In this document: positions 1 to 7,954 of the stretch, piece by piece
Layout: the number at the start of each line of letters is the position of its first letter
Position numbering within the stretch: the stretch's first letter is position 1
Source of the DNA: Nostoc sp. GT001
Lineage (GTDB): Bacteria > Cyanobacteriota > Cyanobacteriia > Cyanobacteriales > Nostocaceae
DNA length: 15,692 bases
Direction of reading: 5' to 3'
Assembly: GCF_030382115.1 (NCBI RefSeq)
Contig: NZ_JAUDRJ010000003.1
Span: 4,155,027 to 4,170,718 of the forward strand
The notes under the pieces: model-generated
Database searches by the model: none
Seen by the model: only the letters and a program-made list of their open reading frames with translations
What the model was told of the DNA's origin: nothing
Translations under genes and position numbers: made by a program

Positions 1-222
1 GCCCCAAAAAATTGCTTTTATCTCAATACCAGCAAGCATTTCACCCCACTCATTACCCAATTATCATCCGCGCAATCTCTGAAATGCTTACAAAAACTAG
101 GATGTCAGCCTTTAACTTTTCCCGGCACTCTTCCCAAAGGAATCCTCTAATGCTATCATTGCTCCAGAATCGCGCAACCGCACCTTGAAAACTAAATACA
201 GCTTGCCTTTCAGGCTCCCGCT
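1..222 (+). other. Leader-side flank of the CRISPR array; possible gene tail
   Basis: Frame 1 is open from the window edge to a TAA at 148-150 (49 codons, ending in the residues TLPKGIL). Frame 3 is also open to about 185, so an open frame here is weak evidence of a gene. The segment could be the 3' end of an upstream gene, but I do not recognise the peptide. The stretch from 151 to 222 would be the CRISPR leader if the array is read rightward, as the repeat polarity suggests. I see no convincing promoter in it. Confidence 0.3.
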
Positions 223-1198
223 ATTGCAATTCATCAAAATCCCTATTAGGGATTGAAACACATCGATCCTATTCACGGTTACTTCCCTTTTGCATTGCAA
301 TTCATCAAAATCCCTATTAGGGATTGAAACAGCGGTTGAACATGATGTAGAAGGGTTTTTAAGCACATTGCAATTCATCAAAATCCCTATTAGGGATTGA
401 AACTTGACGACAACAAAAGAGGGCGGCGTTTCTTTTATATTGCAATTCATCAAAATCCCTATTAGGGATTGAAACTTTAAAAGTTTCGGTGATAAAAATC
501 TGTGTTCCTAATTGCAATTCATCAAAATCCCTATTAGGGATTGAAACGTGACATCATACAGTCGTAATCCTACTTCATAAGGATTGCAATTCATCAAAAT
601 CCCTATTAGGGATTGAAACCCCATCCTGAAAGCCCAAGGCACTTCTGGATTCATATTGCAATTCATCAAAATCCCTATTAGGGATTGAAACGCAAATGTG
701 TGGAAGAGGATCGCGCATTCATCCAATTGCAATTCATCAAAATCCCTATTAGGGATTGAAACGCATCCCATGATAGAGTAGCACCTGGAGCAATATTAGA
801 ATTGCAATTCATCAAAATCCCTATTAGGGATTGAAACAGCTTTTGCGTAACCCGAAGCTGGCGAAGGTAAGCATTGCAATTCATCAAAATCCCTATTAGG
901 GATTGAAACAAGCTTTACAGTGCTTCCATAGCCTATCGTGATAATTGCAATTCATCAAAATCCCTATTAGGGATTGAAACGATTTGGTCACACCCTGGTA
1001 AATCAGCCCAACTGGATTGCAATTCATCAAAATCCCTATTAGGGATTGAAACTTCTATGTACCAACTGTATGGTTTACCTTCAACCATCAATTGCAATTC
1101 ATCAAAATCCCTATTAGGGATTGAAACTTGTTAACGCTTTGACCATTAGCTACTACTTCGAATTGCAATTCATCAAAATCCCTATTAGGGATTGAAAC
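223..1198 (+). CRISPR. CRISPR array, 14 identical 37-bp repeats and 13 intact spacers
   Basis: The repeat starts ATTGCAATTC and ends GGGATTGAAAC. Repeat starts are 223, 294, 367, 439, 511, 583, 655, 726, 801, 873, 944, 1016, 1091 and 1162. All 14 copies look identical; spacers are 34-38 nt and all different. Each repeat holds a stem AATCCC/GGGATT with loop TATTA. The 3' end would give the 8-nt tag AUUGAAAC, typical of Cas6-processed type I and III arrays of cyanobacteria. That tag, plus the decayed repeat at 1338, suggests transcription rightward with the leader to the left. No cas gene lies in the window, so the subtype is open (I-D and III are common with such repeats). The uniform repeats suggest recent activity. 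Confidence 0.98.
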
Positions 1199-1218
1199 GT
1201 TTTTGATATCGCCTCATA

Positions 1219-1322
1219 TATAGCAATCCTAAATGAGTTGTGAAAATGCGCGATGTCCAGATCCCCGACTTCTCGAAGAAGTCGGGGATCTAATTTTTCA
1301 CGAATGATTTAGGATTGCTATA
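1219..1322. mobile_element. Palindromic MITE inserted in the last CRISPR spacer
   Basis: The ends are inverted repeats: TATAGCAATCCTAAAT at 1219-1234 and the complementary ATTTAGGATTGCTATA at 1307-1322. The outer arms extend imperfectly through GTGAAAA/TTTTTCAC. The centre is a perfect 15-bp stem (1259-1273 pairs with 1277-1291, starting AGATCCCCGACTTCT) with a 3-nt loop CGA. There is no coding capacity. The flanking TA dinucleotides fit a TA target site, as used by IS630/Tc1-type transposases; a mobilising transposase is inferred and not seen here. A related right end recurs near 13972-13990. Confidence 0.85.
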
Positions 1323-1337
1323 TTAAAGGCCGCCAAG

Positions 1338-1350
1338 ATTGCAATTCATC
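1338..1350 (+). repeat. Truncated terminal CRISPR repeat (13 of 37 bp)
   Basis: ATTGCAATTCATC matches the first 13 bases of the array repeat exactly and then diverges into TTTACTAG. Removing the MITE and one TA leaves about 35-37 nt between repeat 14 and this stub, the length of a normal spacer. It therefore looks like the leader-distal, degenerate last repeat of the array. Confidence 0.8.
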
Positions 1351-1376
1351 TTTACTAGAATCATATTTGGTATTTA

Positions 1377-1405
1377 TTGTCAATATATAAACCATAAAAT
1401 ATATA
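1377..1405 (+). promoter_or_regulatory. Possible promoter of the SDR/SMP-30 operon
   Basis: TTGTCA (1377-1382) and TATATA (1400-1405) are separated by 17 bp, a sigma-70-like arrangement about 75 bp upstream of the SDR start. The region is very AT-rich, so chance matches are likely. Confidence 0.3.
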
Positions 1406-1478
1406 TTGCTAAAATCAATTTGCTTAATTTACAACATCTCAGTACAGTAAACTTAAAAGCAGTTTGAAGGTCATAAAA

Positions 1479-2225
1479 ATGACGACTCAAAAAAGGATTG
1501 CTGTAGTCACAGGAAGTAACCGAGGGCTAGGATATGCAATTTCCCGTCAATTATCCCAAATTGGCAACCGCGTAATTCTGACGAGTCGTAATGAAACAGA
1601 TGGTCTTGCTGCCAAGCAGCAGTTATCGAGTGAAGGGCTTGATGTTGACTATCACAAGCTGGATGTTACCAATGATGGAAGCGTGCAGCAGTTTACCGAA
1701 TGGTTGCGTGAAACTTACGGTAAAGTAGATATTCTGGTCAACAATGCAGGTGTAAATCCCACAACCAAGCCTGAAGAGTCCAGCTTACTGACTGTCCAAC
1801 TGGAAACGATGCGATCTACCTTTGAAACTAATGTTTTAGCGGTACTCAGAATTTCTCAAGCATTAATTCCGTTAATGAAGGTGCAAAACTACGGTCGCAT
1901 TGTCAATATCTCAACGGAAATGGCGTCTCTAGCGTCAGTTTCAAGTGACTACTACCCTTTAGCACCTTCCTACCGACTCTCAAAAGTAGGAGTAAATGGA
2001 CTAACAGCAATTCTGGGGAAAGAACTTCAAGGTGCTAACATTCTCGTAAATGCCTATTCTCCAGGTTGGATGAAGACCGATATGGGAGGAGATGATGCTC
2101 CTTTCACAGCAGAAGAAGGAGCGCAAACAGCTGTTTATTTGGCAACACTTCCCGATGGAGGAGCGCAAGGACTATTTTTTGCAGAGATGCGAAAGTTTGG
2201 TGGCCCCATTCAATTACAGTGGTAG
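1479..2225 (+). CDS. Short-chain dehydrogenase/reductase (carbonyl reductase-like)
   Basis: A 248-residue classical SDR with a Rossmann fold that would reduce a carbonyl, or oxidise an alcohol, with NAD(P)H. Visible motifs are the cofactor loop TGSNRGLG (residues 11-18), NNAG (88-91), the catalytic Ser145 in VNIST, and YRLSK with Tyr165 and Lys169. The late YSPGWMKTDM segment resembles plant and animal carbonyl reductases. I chose ATG 1479 because GAAGG lies 8 nt upstream; an in-frame TTG at 1464 would add five residues but has no clear ribosome site. Its stop is 6 nt before the SMP-30-like gene, so the two are probably one operon. The substrate cannot be told from the sequence. Confidence 0.92.
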   Translation: MTTQKRIAVVTGSNRGLGYAISRQLSQIGNRVILTSRNETDGLAAKQQLSSEGLDVDYHKLDVTNDGSVQQFTEWLRETYGKVDILVNNAGVNPTTKPEESSLLTVQLETMRSTFETNVLAVLRISQALIPLMKVQNYGRIVNISTEMASLASVSSDYYPLAPSYRLSKVGVNGLTAILGKELQGANILVNAYSPGWMKTDMGGDDAPFTAEEGAQTAVYLATLPDGGAQGLFFAEMRKFGGPIQLQW

Positions 2226-2231
2226 GTTAAT

Positions 2232-3170
2232 ATGGGAAATTCCGCAGTTTTACCGCCGATTTACGCAGATACAACTATTGAATTAGCACCAGCTAAAGTT
2301 GTCACCTCATTCCCCATTAATACTTTTTTAGAAAATCTAGCAATCGCACCAGATGGCACAATATTTGTAACTAATCACGAAGTTGGCGAGATTGTTCGTA
2401 TTAGTCCAGATGGCAATCAGCAGATTCATGCCACTCTTGAGGGTAAAGTGAGTGGTCTTGCTTTCACTGCAAACGGGGGTTTAGTGGCAACAGGCTGGAA
2501 TGCTGATTCTATACCAGTGATTTCTTTAGTTGCCAGTGATGGGACAGTGGAAACCTTGCTGAAACTGCCAGATGCAATATTTCTCAATGGCATCACTCCT
2601 CTTTCTGACACTCAGTATTTAGCAGCAGATTCTTATCGGGGTGCAATTTGGCTGATTGATATCGCTCAACCTCGCGCCTCAATTTGGCTAGAACATCCAA
2701 TGCTTGCTCGCAGCAATTCGGAAAATGTCATTCCGGCTGCAAATGGTTTGAAGCGTTTTGGTGATTTTCTCTACGTTTCAAATACGGAAAAAATGTTGCT
2801 GTTGCGAATTCCCGTCGATACCGCAAATCGACCAGGTGAGCCGGAAATTTTTGTTGAGCAAACTAATATTGATGACTTCGCCTTTGACGTGGAAGGGAAT
2901 CTTTATGGAGCGACGCATATTTACAACAGTGTTGTGCGAATTGCAAGCGATCGCAGTACTACTATTATTGCTCAAGCCGAGCAAGGTGTAATTGGCAGCA
3001 CAGCCGTGGCTTTTGGTCAAACTGAAGGCGATGTCTACGACGGGCTACGCCTACGCACCGCAATTTATGTTGTGACTAATGGTGGAATGTTTTTACCTCC
3101 ACCCACTGGTGTCGTTCCTGCTAATGTTGTTCGGCTTGAAGTTGGAAAACCTGGATATCCCTTAGCTTGA
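2232..3170 (+). CDS. SMP-30/gluconolactonase-like beta-propeller protein
   Basis: A 312-residue protein with propeller-blade repeats of the type [19 protein letters not shown] (about residues 36-56), followed by similar DG-containing blades. This matches the SMP-30/gluconolactonase/LRE-like superfamily, whose members are metal-dependent lactonases or of unknown function. No signal peptide is obvious. It starts 6 nt after the SDR stop, with AGG in GGTAGG overlapping that stop as the likely ribosome site, so translation may be coupled. Near the C-terminus the run DGLRLRT is encoded by a short nucleotide repeat (see 3042-3056) and looks like an in-frame insertion. The exact reaction is not known; a role with the SDR on a shared small molecule is inferred from the operon only. 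Confidence 0.8.
   Translation: MGNSAVLPPIYADTTIELAPAKVVTSFPINTFLENLAIAPDGTIFVTNHEVGEIVRISPDGNQQIHATLEGKVSGLAFTANGGLVATGWNADSIPVISLVASDGTVETLLKLPDAIFLNGITPLSDTQYLAADSYRGAIWLIDIAQPRASIWLEHPMLARSNSENVIPAANGLKRFGDFLYVSNTEKMLLLRIPVDTANRPGEPEIFVEQTNIDDFAFDVEGNLYGATHIYNSVVRIASDRSTTIIAQAEQGVIGSTAVAFGQTEGDVYDGLRLRTAIYVVTNGGMFLPPPTGVVPANVVRLEVGKPGYPLA
3042..3056 (+). repeat. Short GC-rich repeat inside the SMP-30-like gene
   Basis: GGGCTACGCCTACGC contains CTACGC twice in tandem and encodes GLRLR. Similar short GC-rich words are dispersed in Nostocales genomes, usually between genes; a related GCTACGCGTAGC occurs at 7457-7468. Here the reading frame stays open. Confidence 0.5.
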
Positions 3171-3193
3171 GCGTGACCGAATTTTATATTTTA

Positions 3194-3225
3194 AATTTGG
3201 GATTTTCAATTGAAAATCCCAAATT
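3194..3225. repeat. 32-bp perfect palindrome, possible bidirectional terminator
   Basis: AATTTGGGATTTTCAA (3194-3209) is followed directly by its exact reverse complement. It lies 24 bp after the SMP-30-like stop, where a transcript hairpin could end the operon. There is no clean U-run after it on the plus strand. It also resembles a dispersed Nostoc intergenic palindrome. Confidence 0.6.
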
Positions 3226-3296
3226 GCTACTCGCTCTGCAATTGGTAAGCTCAACCGCATTTAGTTTGCATAATCTGAAATTGTAAATTTCTTGTG

Positions 3297-3317
3297 GGGT
3301 GGGCGTCTCGCCCGCCC
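3297..3317. repeat. GC-rich hairpin repeat
   Basis: GGGTGGGCG (3297-3305) pairs with CGCCCGCCC (3309-3317), with one T-G pair and a TCT loop. It stands out from AT-rich surroundings and looks like a dispersed cyanobacterial intergenic hairpin. Confidence 0.5.
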
Positions 3318-3393
3318 AATATATGCAAATTAAATGTGGAACAGTTTAAACTACGTGAAAAAATCTAAAATCCACAATTGATTGGCATAACTA

Positions 3394-3960
3394 ATGGAGA
3401 TAGAACAGAACGATCAATTTGTAACCGTGGTCATTACACAACTTGTCAAACCAGGATGCGAAACCGCTTACGAAGCTTGGTTGAAAGAGATTACCAGGGT
3501 TTCTAGAACCTATGTAGGTCACATGGGAACAAATGTGATTTGTCCTCAACTTGGGGTGCGAAATGAATATGTGATTATCTTCCGATTTGACAGTTATGAA
3601 AATTTAGATGTGTGGATGACATCGCGCGATCGCGAACATTTGCTCAATCAAGGTAAGCATTTGGTTGAATCCGATCCTTATGTTCAAAAAATTAGTGGAT
3701 TAGAAGCTTGGTTTTCTCTTCCCGGTCAACCCTTAAAAACTCCGCCGCGCTATAAAACAGCCTTGCTAACTTGGGGAGCTGTATATGTGTTGATTAATTT
3801 ATTGAATACGTTCTTAGTACCCCTAATTCGGGCTTTACCACCCTTGATTATTTCGTTGATTATAACGATTACTATGGTTTTGCTATTAACTTATGTTGTC
3901 ATGCCTAGAGTTAGCCGCTTGTTTAGCTTTTGGCTATATCCTAAATCACGAAAAATTTAG
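3394..3960 (+). CDS. ABM-domain protein with two membrane segments
   Basis: 188 residues. Residues 8-108 form a dimeric alpha+beta barrel of the antibiotic-biosynthesis-monooxygenase (ABM) type, with a VTVVITQLVKPG opening, a FRFDSYENLDVW strand-helix and an SGLEAWF end. Residues about 122-145 and 149-171 are hydrophobic and probably cross the membrane, followed by a basic tail (PRVSRLF...KSRK). This layout matches the COG3224-type membrane-bound ABM proteins, whose reaction is unknown. The ATG at 3394 has no strong ribosome site. It converges on hetF, with 158 bp of repeat-containing DNA between the stops. No cofactor residues can be assigned. Confidence 0.8.
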   Translation: MEIEQNDQFVTVVITQLVKPGCETAYEAWLKEITRVSRTYVGHMGTNVICPQLGVRNEYVIIFRFDSYENLDVWMTSRDREHLLNQGKHLVESDPYVQKISGLEAWFSLPGQPLKTPPRYKTALLTWGAVYVLINLLNTFLVPLIRALPPLIISLIITITMVLLLTYVVMPRVSRLFSFWLYPKSRKI

Positions 3961-4054
3961 GAATAAAGTCGAACTCCTAAGAAATAAGGCAGGAGGCAGA
4001 AGAAAAGAGGATTTGACTTGTTTCTTTCGCCCTTCCCGCTGAATTAAAGATTTC

Positions 4055-4110
4055 ACTCATTACTCATTACTCATTACTCATTACTCCTTACTCCTTACTC
4101 CTTACTCATC
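4055..4110. repeat. Heptamer tandem repeat (ACTCATT/ACTCCTT), eight units
   Basis: Four ACTCATT units (4055-4082), three ACTCCTT units (4083-4103) and a final ACTCATC run head to tail, just beyond the hetF stop. They match the short tandemly repeated repetitive (STRR) heptamers known from heterocystous cyanobacteria. Such tracts vary in length by slippage. No clear hetF terminator is seen in this gap. Confidence 0.9.
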
Positions 4111-4118
4111 ACAATATA

Positions 4119-6623
4119 TTACTGTTCTTCGCCTTTTTGCTGAAGGAGCGATCGCCAATCTTCAATCGCCTTCTCCGTCCACAGCCAATTTTTAGCTAAT
4201 TTATCTACCTGGAAATTTTCTCGGTCGGACTTAAGAACTGTTTGTCGCAATTTGATCGCTTCATTCAGATATTGCGTCTGCTTTCCATTAGATTGACTAA
4301 GTGCAGATTTATACAATCCAAGAGCTAAACCAGCATAAGAAGTTAAAGCATCTTGAGGAACTGCTGTATTTCTGGATGTTGAGTTTGTGTTCTGTTCTTT
4401 GAGAGCTAAATTCAAAGCCTTGAACCAAGCATCATTGGCGCGATTCAGATTGCCTTCTGTGTAGTAGGCAAATCCCAAAGCGTTATTATACAAAAGCGAT
4501 TCGGGTTTAGCTTTGGCAGCAGTTTCCCAATAACGACGGGCATCATCGACACTATAGTTATTGTCTCCAGTTTGGATCGACTGCCACGCCAATCTTCCCT
4601 TGTAAAAATTCACAGAGGGATCGTCAGCTTGTTTACTAGGAATTAGTTTTAAGGAAGTTTCAGCCGCAGCCAGTGCGCCCCGATTCAGTAGTTCTTCTAC
4701 AGCCAATAGCCCACCTTGCAAGTCACCCTGGCTCAATTTTTCCGTAGCAGTAGCAGTGACAATTCCAGTGGGTGCTATTCCTAAATCGATATTCGGCTGC
4801 TTTTGAATCGGTCGAGAATCAGGTAGAGACTGGGCAGGAATTTCTGGTATTTTAGGCAGTGCTTGGGGGCGATTTTGCCACCACCAATTTAAACCGATCG
4901 CAGCGGCGATCGCACTGATCCCCACAACACCCACAATCGGCCACAGTTTGCGGCGACGGGTACGATTTCTTGGCGGGGGTGGTTGCGATTGCGAAAAATT
5001 AGAATTTTGCCAATTTTCTTCAAGGTTTCCTGGAGTTGCAGGTGGCGGTGGTGGAACTTCTCCCCACAAATCTGCTGACTCTTCAGAGGAAATGACTTCC
5101 TCAGAAATCTGGCTTTGGTGAAGACTATTTTCGCGAATTTGTTGATCCGGTTCAGTTGGAGGTTTTTGGTTATCTAGCTGACGAAACAAATCCGAAACGA
5201 TTGCAGAATCTTCTTCATAGCTTGGGTCATCATACTCAATTTCATCAACCAGATCGCCCCAAGTATCTTCACCCAGCCAGTCCAACCCAGAAGAGTCCCG
5301 CGTCAAACCAGAAGGAATCATGTCTTCCATTCCTAAAGGCATCTCGCTATCATCAGGTATACCAGGGTACATCGTGGAAGTTGCCCCTAAAGGCGAACTA
5401 TACTGATTCAGCGACTCCGTACTTGCGGATACCTCAGTTTCCTGACTCAGAAAACCGTCAAATTCTGGCTGAAGATATAAAATCGGTAATGCCCAGTACA
5501 TCTGGAGAGAACCATAAGCAGAAATTAATCCTTGGCGCACCCTACTTACACACAAATCTACTGGATATCCCTGACTCAAGTTGCGGTAAAACAATTGTGT
5601 GAGCGTCAATGCCACTTCATCAGGAATCCTTTCTGACATCGCCAAAACGCTTCTAATTCCTCGTTTCACGAGACTTTCCGCTAAGTTTCGTTCGCCAGTA
5701 TCTCCAGAGGGATTGGACGCTGCTGTGTATGCGCCCAAGCAGGAATTAAACACTGCCATTTGGATATTATTATTGACGAGCAAACCTGCCAAATCGTCTC
5801 CAGTCAAGATTTCCGTTAAGCCAGTTCTGCGACTAACAAGATAAATTTCTCCGCCATTTGCGCCTAAATTACTATGACCAGAGTAGTGGAGAACGTGGTA
5901 TCTGCCTTGTTCTAGGGCTTGCGTCAGTTCTTCCCGCCCTGGTTGGTCTAATACAGTGAGTTCAATTTCGGGGAAACGATTCCGACTTTCACCAGGTCGT
6001 GACGTTTGACGGTGAAGTTCCGTTTGTAGTTTAATCGCTTCTTGTTTCTGTAAGTCAAGACGGACTTGATCTGAGGGGGAAGCAATTACCATCAAGACTC
6101 TGACACCACCTTGTTCTGGTGGTGTGGGCATATTTTGCGACCGCAAAGGAGAAGCCCCCGAAATTCCACTTTGGAAGCGAGAAAAAGCCACATAAGGCCC
6201 AGTAGCCAGAGGGCGATCGCCTGCGTGCATTACTTCCCAAGGCAAACGAGCTAATCTAGTATCTTTTAGCCCCAAGCGTAAGCGTAGTACTTGCTGATGG
6301 TTCTGGGCAATACCTTGGGCAGTAATCCAACTATCTCTGAGAGTGCCTTGAAATAGGGCGTTATAAAATTGTTGACCCAACGCCACCAAATTCACAGAGT
6401 TTCTGGCGATATCGCTTTCATGGCCACCAGAGGTGAATGGATCTCCCTGCAACACCGAATTCAACGGGTCATTCATCAAATGCCCAGCAGCCATCAACCA
6501 ATCAGCTATAGGCCAAGTCACCAATTCTTCTGCCAATGGTACCCCAGGCGCGACTTGTTCCGTCCGCACCAAGTAGTCATTTTGCCCTACTGGGGTTACG
6601 GAAATATGGAATTCCTGGGTCAC
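4119..6623 (-). CDS. hetF: HetF, CHAT-domain regulator of heterocyst differentiation
   Basis: 834 residues. In Anabaena/Nostoc, HetF is needed for heterocyst formation and, with PatA, controls the level and activity of HetR. The N-terminal half is a CHAT (caspase-like) domain, about residues 75-390, with the His-Cys pair visible as His246 in LHYSGH and Cys295 in FNSCLG. Residues 400-550 are acidic and proline-rich, probably disordered. One membrane segment lies at about 561-582 after RTRRRK, so the CHAT part is probably cytoplasmic. Residues 630-820 contain TPR-like helices (YNNALGFAYYTEGNLNRA). The start is GTG 6623, set by AGGAG five nt upstream. The NsiR1 array lies upstream on the opposite strand, as in PCC 7120, which together with the domain order makes the name firm. 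Confidence 0.95.
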   Translation of the reverse strand: MTQEFHISVTPVGQNDYLVRTEQVAPGVPLAEELVTWPIADWLMAAGHLMNDPLNSVLQGDPFTSGGHESDIARNSVNLVALGQQFYNALFQGTLRDSWITAQGIAQNHQQVLRLRLGLKDTRLARLPWEVMHAGDRPLATGPYVAFSRFQSGISGASPLRSQNMPTPPEQGGVRVLMVIASPSDQVRLDLQKQEAIKLQTELHRQTSRPGESRNRFPEIELTVLDQPGREELTQALEQGRYHVLHYSGHSNLGANGGEIYLVSRRTGLTEILTGDDLAGLLVNNNIQMAVFNSCLGAYTAASNPSGDTGERNLAESLVKRGIRSVLAMSERIPDEVALTLTQLFYRNLSQGYPVDLCVSRVRQGLISAYGSLQMYWALPILYLQPEFDGFLSQETEVSASTESLNQYSSPLGATSTMYPGIPDDSEMPLGMEDMIPSGLTRDSSGLDWLGEDTWGDLVDEIEYDDPSYEEDSAIVSDLFRQLDNQKPPTEPDQQIRENSLHQSQISEEVISSEESADLWGEVPPPPPATPGNLEENWQNSNFSQSQPPPPRNRTRRRKLWPIVGVVGISAIAAAIGLNWWWQNRPQALPKIPEIPAQSLPDSRPIQKQPNIDLGIAPTGIVTATATEKLSQGDLQGGLLAVEELLNRGALAAAETSLKLIPSKQADDPSVNFYKGRLAWQSIQTGDNNYSVDDARRYWETAAKAKPESLLYNNALGFAYYTEGNLNRANDAWFKALNLALKEQNTNSTSRNTAVPQDALTSYAGLALGLYKSALSQSNGKQTQYLNEAIKLRQTVLKSDRENFQVDKLAKNWLWTEKAIEDWRSLLQQKGEEQ

Positions 6624-6628
6624 AACTT

Positions 6629-6633
6629 CTCCT
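6629..6633 (-). promoter_or_regulatory. Shine-Dalgarno of hetF
   Basis: AGGAG read on the minus strand, 5 nt before the GTG start codon. It fixes the otherwise ambiguous non-ATG start. About 170 bp separate it from the nearest NsiR1 gene, so a hetF mRNA beginning beyond 6863 would carry a leader complementary to at least one NsiR1. Confidence 0.75.
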
Positions 6634-6800
6634 GTCCGCCTCCTAAATCTGGTTTGAAACGCGAAAGTTTCAAGTCGATTTTTCGCTTTCTCTGATAATT
6701 TAGATGCATCCTGCCCCTGAATGTTTCTGATTCGGTGTCGTTTTGGTTTTTTGCCTTTACAACTTTATCCGGATCGGATTACTTGGGTCTAGAACACTTA

Positions 6801-6863
6801 ATTGGTAGATGCACCTTGATCTTCAACTCCCCTAGTTGGCTAACACCCACTGGGGGTTTTTTT
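6801..6863 (+). ncRNA. nsiR1: NsiR1 copy 1 (hetF-proximal, full length)
   Basis: The conserved unit is ATTGGTAGATGCACC..., then CCCCTAGT pairing with ACTGGGGG and a run of seven T (6857-6863), a Rho-independent terminator. Upstream lie TCCGGA (6768-6773) and TAGAAC (6790-6795), 22 bp start to start, which is the DIF-type promoter of early heterocyst genes in PCC 7120. The transcript would be about 63 nt. The start site is estimated from the -10 box and is not exact. It is the copy most likely to overlap the hetF leader in antisense. Confidence 0.9.
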
Positions 6864-6938
6864 ATTTTTGGCAAACAACAGCAACTTCTGACGCAGATAT
6901 TCTCTACCAGAAAATAGTGCTTAATCCTAGAATACTTG

Positions 6939-7005
6939 ATTAATAGATGGATGTCCCTTGATCTTTAACTCCCCTAATTGAGTTAATATCCACTTTGGTT
7001 TTTTT
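6939..7005 (+). ncRNA. nsiR1: NsiR1 copy 2 (diverged)
   Basis: It aligns with copy 1 at a constant offset of 138, but ATTGGTAGAT has become ATTAATAGAT and the 3' stem is broken (CCCCTAAT against CTTTGG), though seven T remain (6999-7005). The -35 position reads ACCAGA (6906-6911), two changes from TCCGGA; the -10 is TAGAAT (6928-6933). It may be a decaying copy, or a divergent RNA with altered promoter response. Confidence 0.75.
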
Positions 7006-7073
7006 GACACACGATAACAATCAATTTTCTCATAAATTTATCCGGAGCATGGTGGTTAAACCTAGAACATTTA

Positions 7074-7136
7074 AGTGGTAGATGCACCCTGATAACTAGC
7101 TCCCCTGGTTGGCTAACGCCCACTGGGGGTTTTTTT
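7074..7136 (+). ncRNA. nsiR1: NsiR1 copy 3 (full length)
   Basis: TCCGGA at 7041-7046 and TAGAAC at 7063-7068, 22 bp start to start as in copy 1. The 5' end is diverged slightly (AAGTGGTAGATGCACC). The terminator is CCCCTGGT...ACTGGGGG with seven T (7130-7136). Between copies 2 and 3 only AT-rich spacer is seen. Confidence 0.9.
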
Positions 7137-7201
7137 ATGAAAATTGAGTCCTATTGATTAACCTGACACACCTATTTTGTCAGGCAGCGCGCCGAGCGTT
7201 T

Positions 7202-7233
7202 AATTGGTAGGTCTGTCTTGATAACTAACCCCT
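7202..7233 (+). ncRNA. nsiR1: NsiR1 copy 4 (5' fragment, no promoter)
   Basis: AATTGGTAG and CTTGATAACTAACCCCT match the first half of the unit, after which similarity stops; the terminator is gone. The promoter positions hold ACCTAT and CCGAGC, so neither box is present. It is a remnant, probably silent. Confidence 0.55.
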
Positions 7234-7320
7234 TTGAGGTTGTTCTTTGAGCAACAAATAGTAAAAGCTTCAACCTCTGCTAATTTATCCGGTAGCCACC
7301 CATTTATTTTAGAAAAGATT

Positions 7321-7382
7321 ATTGGTAGATGCACCCTGATAACTCACTCCCCTGGTTGGTTAATACCCACTGGGGGTTTTTT
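7321..7382 (+). ncRNA. nsiR1: NsiR1 copy 5 (full length)
   Basis: The -35 box is TCCGGT (7288-7293), one change from the motif; the -10 is TAGAAA (7310-7315), at the usual 22 bp. The RNA body is ATTGGTAGATGCACCCTG..., with a CCCCTGGT/ACTGGGGG stem and six T (7377-7382). Confidence 0.88.
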
Positions 7383-7569
7383 CTAGTTACGTCACTGATA
7401 GCGATCGCGAATGCGTCTCGTAGAAAAATGTTAGCGAGTCTTTTGCTCCCAGAGATGCTACGCGTAGCTTGCTTTTTCATAGAGGTACGAGCTTTACAGC
7501 CCATCGTAGACATCGCCTCTAATTTAGTCCATTTTTCCCGGAAGATGCTAGCTGCCCCTAGAAAAGATT

Positions 7570-7632
7570 ATTGGTAGATGCACCCTGATAACTCACTCCC
7601 CTAGTAGGCTAACACCCACTGGGGGTTTTTTT
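7570..7632 (+). ncRNA. nsiR1: NsiR1 copy 6 (full length)
   Basis: The -35 box is CCCGGA (7537-7542), embedded in the duplicated spacer, and the -10 is TAGAAA (7559-7564). The body ends with a CCCCTAGT/ACTGGGGG hairpin and seven T (7626-7632). A promoterless partial unit follows 14 bp later, so read-through would meet a second terminator. Confidence 0.88.
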
Positions 7633-7646
7633 ATTTAAAAAATAAC

Positions 7647-7698
7647 TGACCCTGATAACTCACTCCCCTGATAGGTTAACACCCACTGGGAGTTTTTT
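7647..7698 (+). ncRNA. nsiR1: NsiR1 copy 7 (5'-truncated, promoterless)
   Basis: The unit begins inside the RNA at TGACCCTGATAACTCACTCC; TTGGTAGATGCA and both promoter boxes are missing. The 3' hairpin is intact but altered: ACTCCC pairs fully with GGGAGT, then T-run 7693-7698. It probably acts as a backup terminator for copy 6, or is a by-product of recombination. Confidence 0.7.
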
Positions 7699-7877
7699 CT
7701 ACTACTTGCGTTACCAATAGCGATCGCAAATGCCTCTGTTAGACAAATTTTCGCCAGTCTTTCTCTCAGAGATGCTTTACTTCTCCATAAAGGTACGAGC
7801 TTTACAGCCCATCGTAGACATCGCCTCTGATTTAGTCCATTTTTCCCGGAAGATGCTAGCTGCCCCTAGAAAAGATT

Positions 7878-7940
7878 ATTGGTAGATGCACCCTGATAAC
7901 TCACTCCCCTAGTAGGCTAACACCCACTGGGGGTTTTTTT
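7878..7940 (+). ncRNA. nsiR1: NsiR1 copy 8 (full length)
   Basis: The -35 is CCCGGA (7845-7850) and the -10 TAGAAA (7867-7872), spaced 22 bp. The RNA body appears identical to copy 6, with seven T at 7934-7940. It is a product of the 308-bp duplication. Confidence 0.88.
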
Positions 7941-7954
7941 ATTTAAAAAATAAC

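Noticed and set aside
112..911. Minus-strand open frames with repeated FQSLIGILMNCN-like peptides
   Set aside because: They are translations of the CRISPR repeats; the repeated peptide is an artefact of the 37-bp repeat.
5156..6695. Plus-strand frames of 80-150 codons opposite hetF
   Set aside because: They are shadows of the hetF coding strand with no ribosome sites or domains.
6735..7577. Small ORFs within the NsiR1 array (60-82 codons, both strands)
   Set aside because: They run through sRNA terminators and duplicated spacers and change from copy to copy, so are not protein genes.
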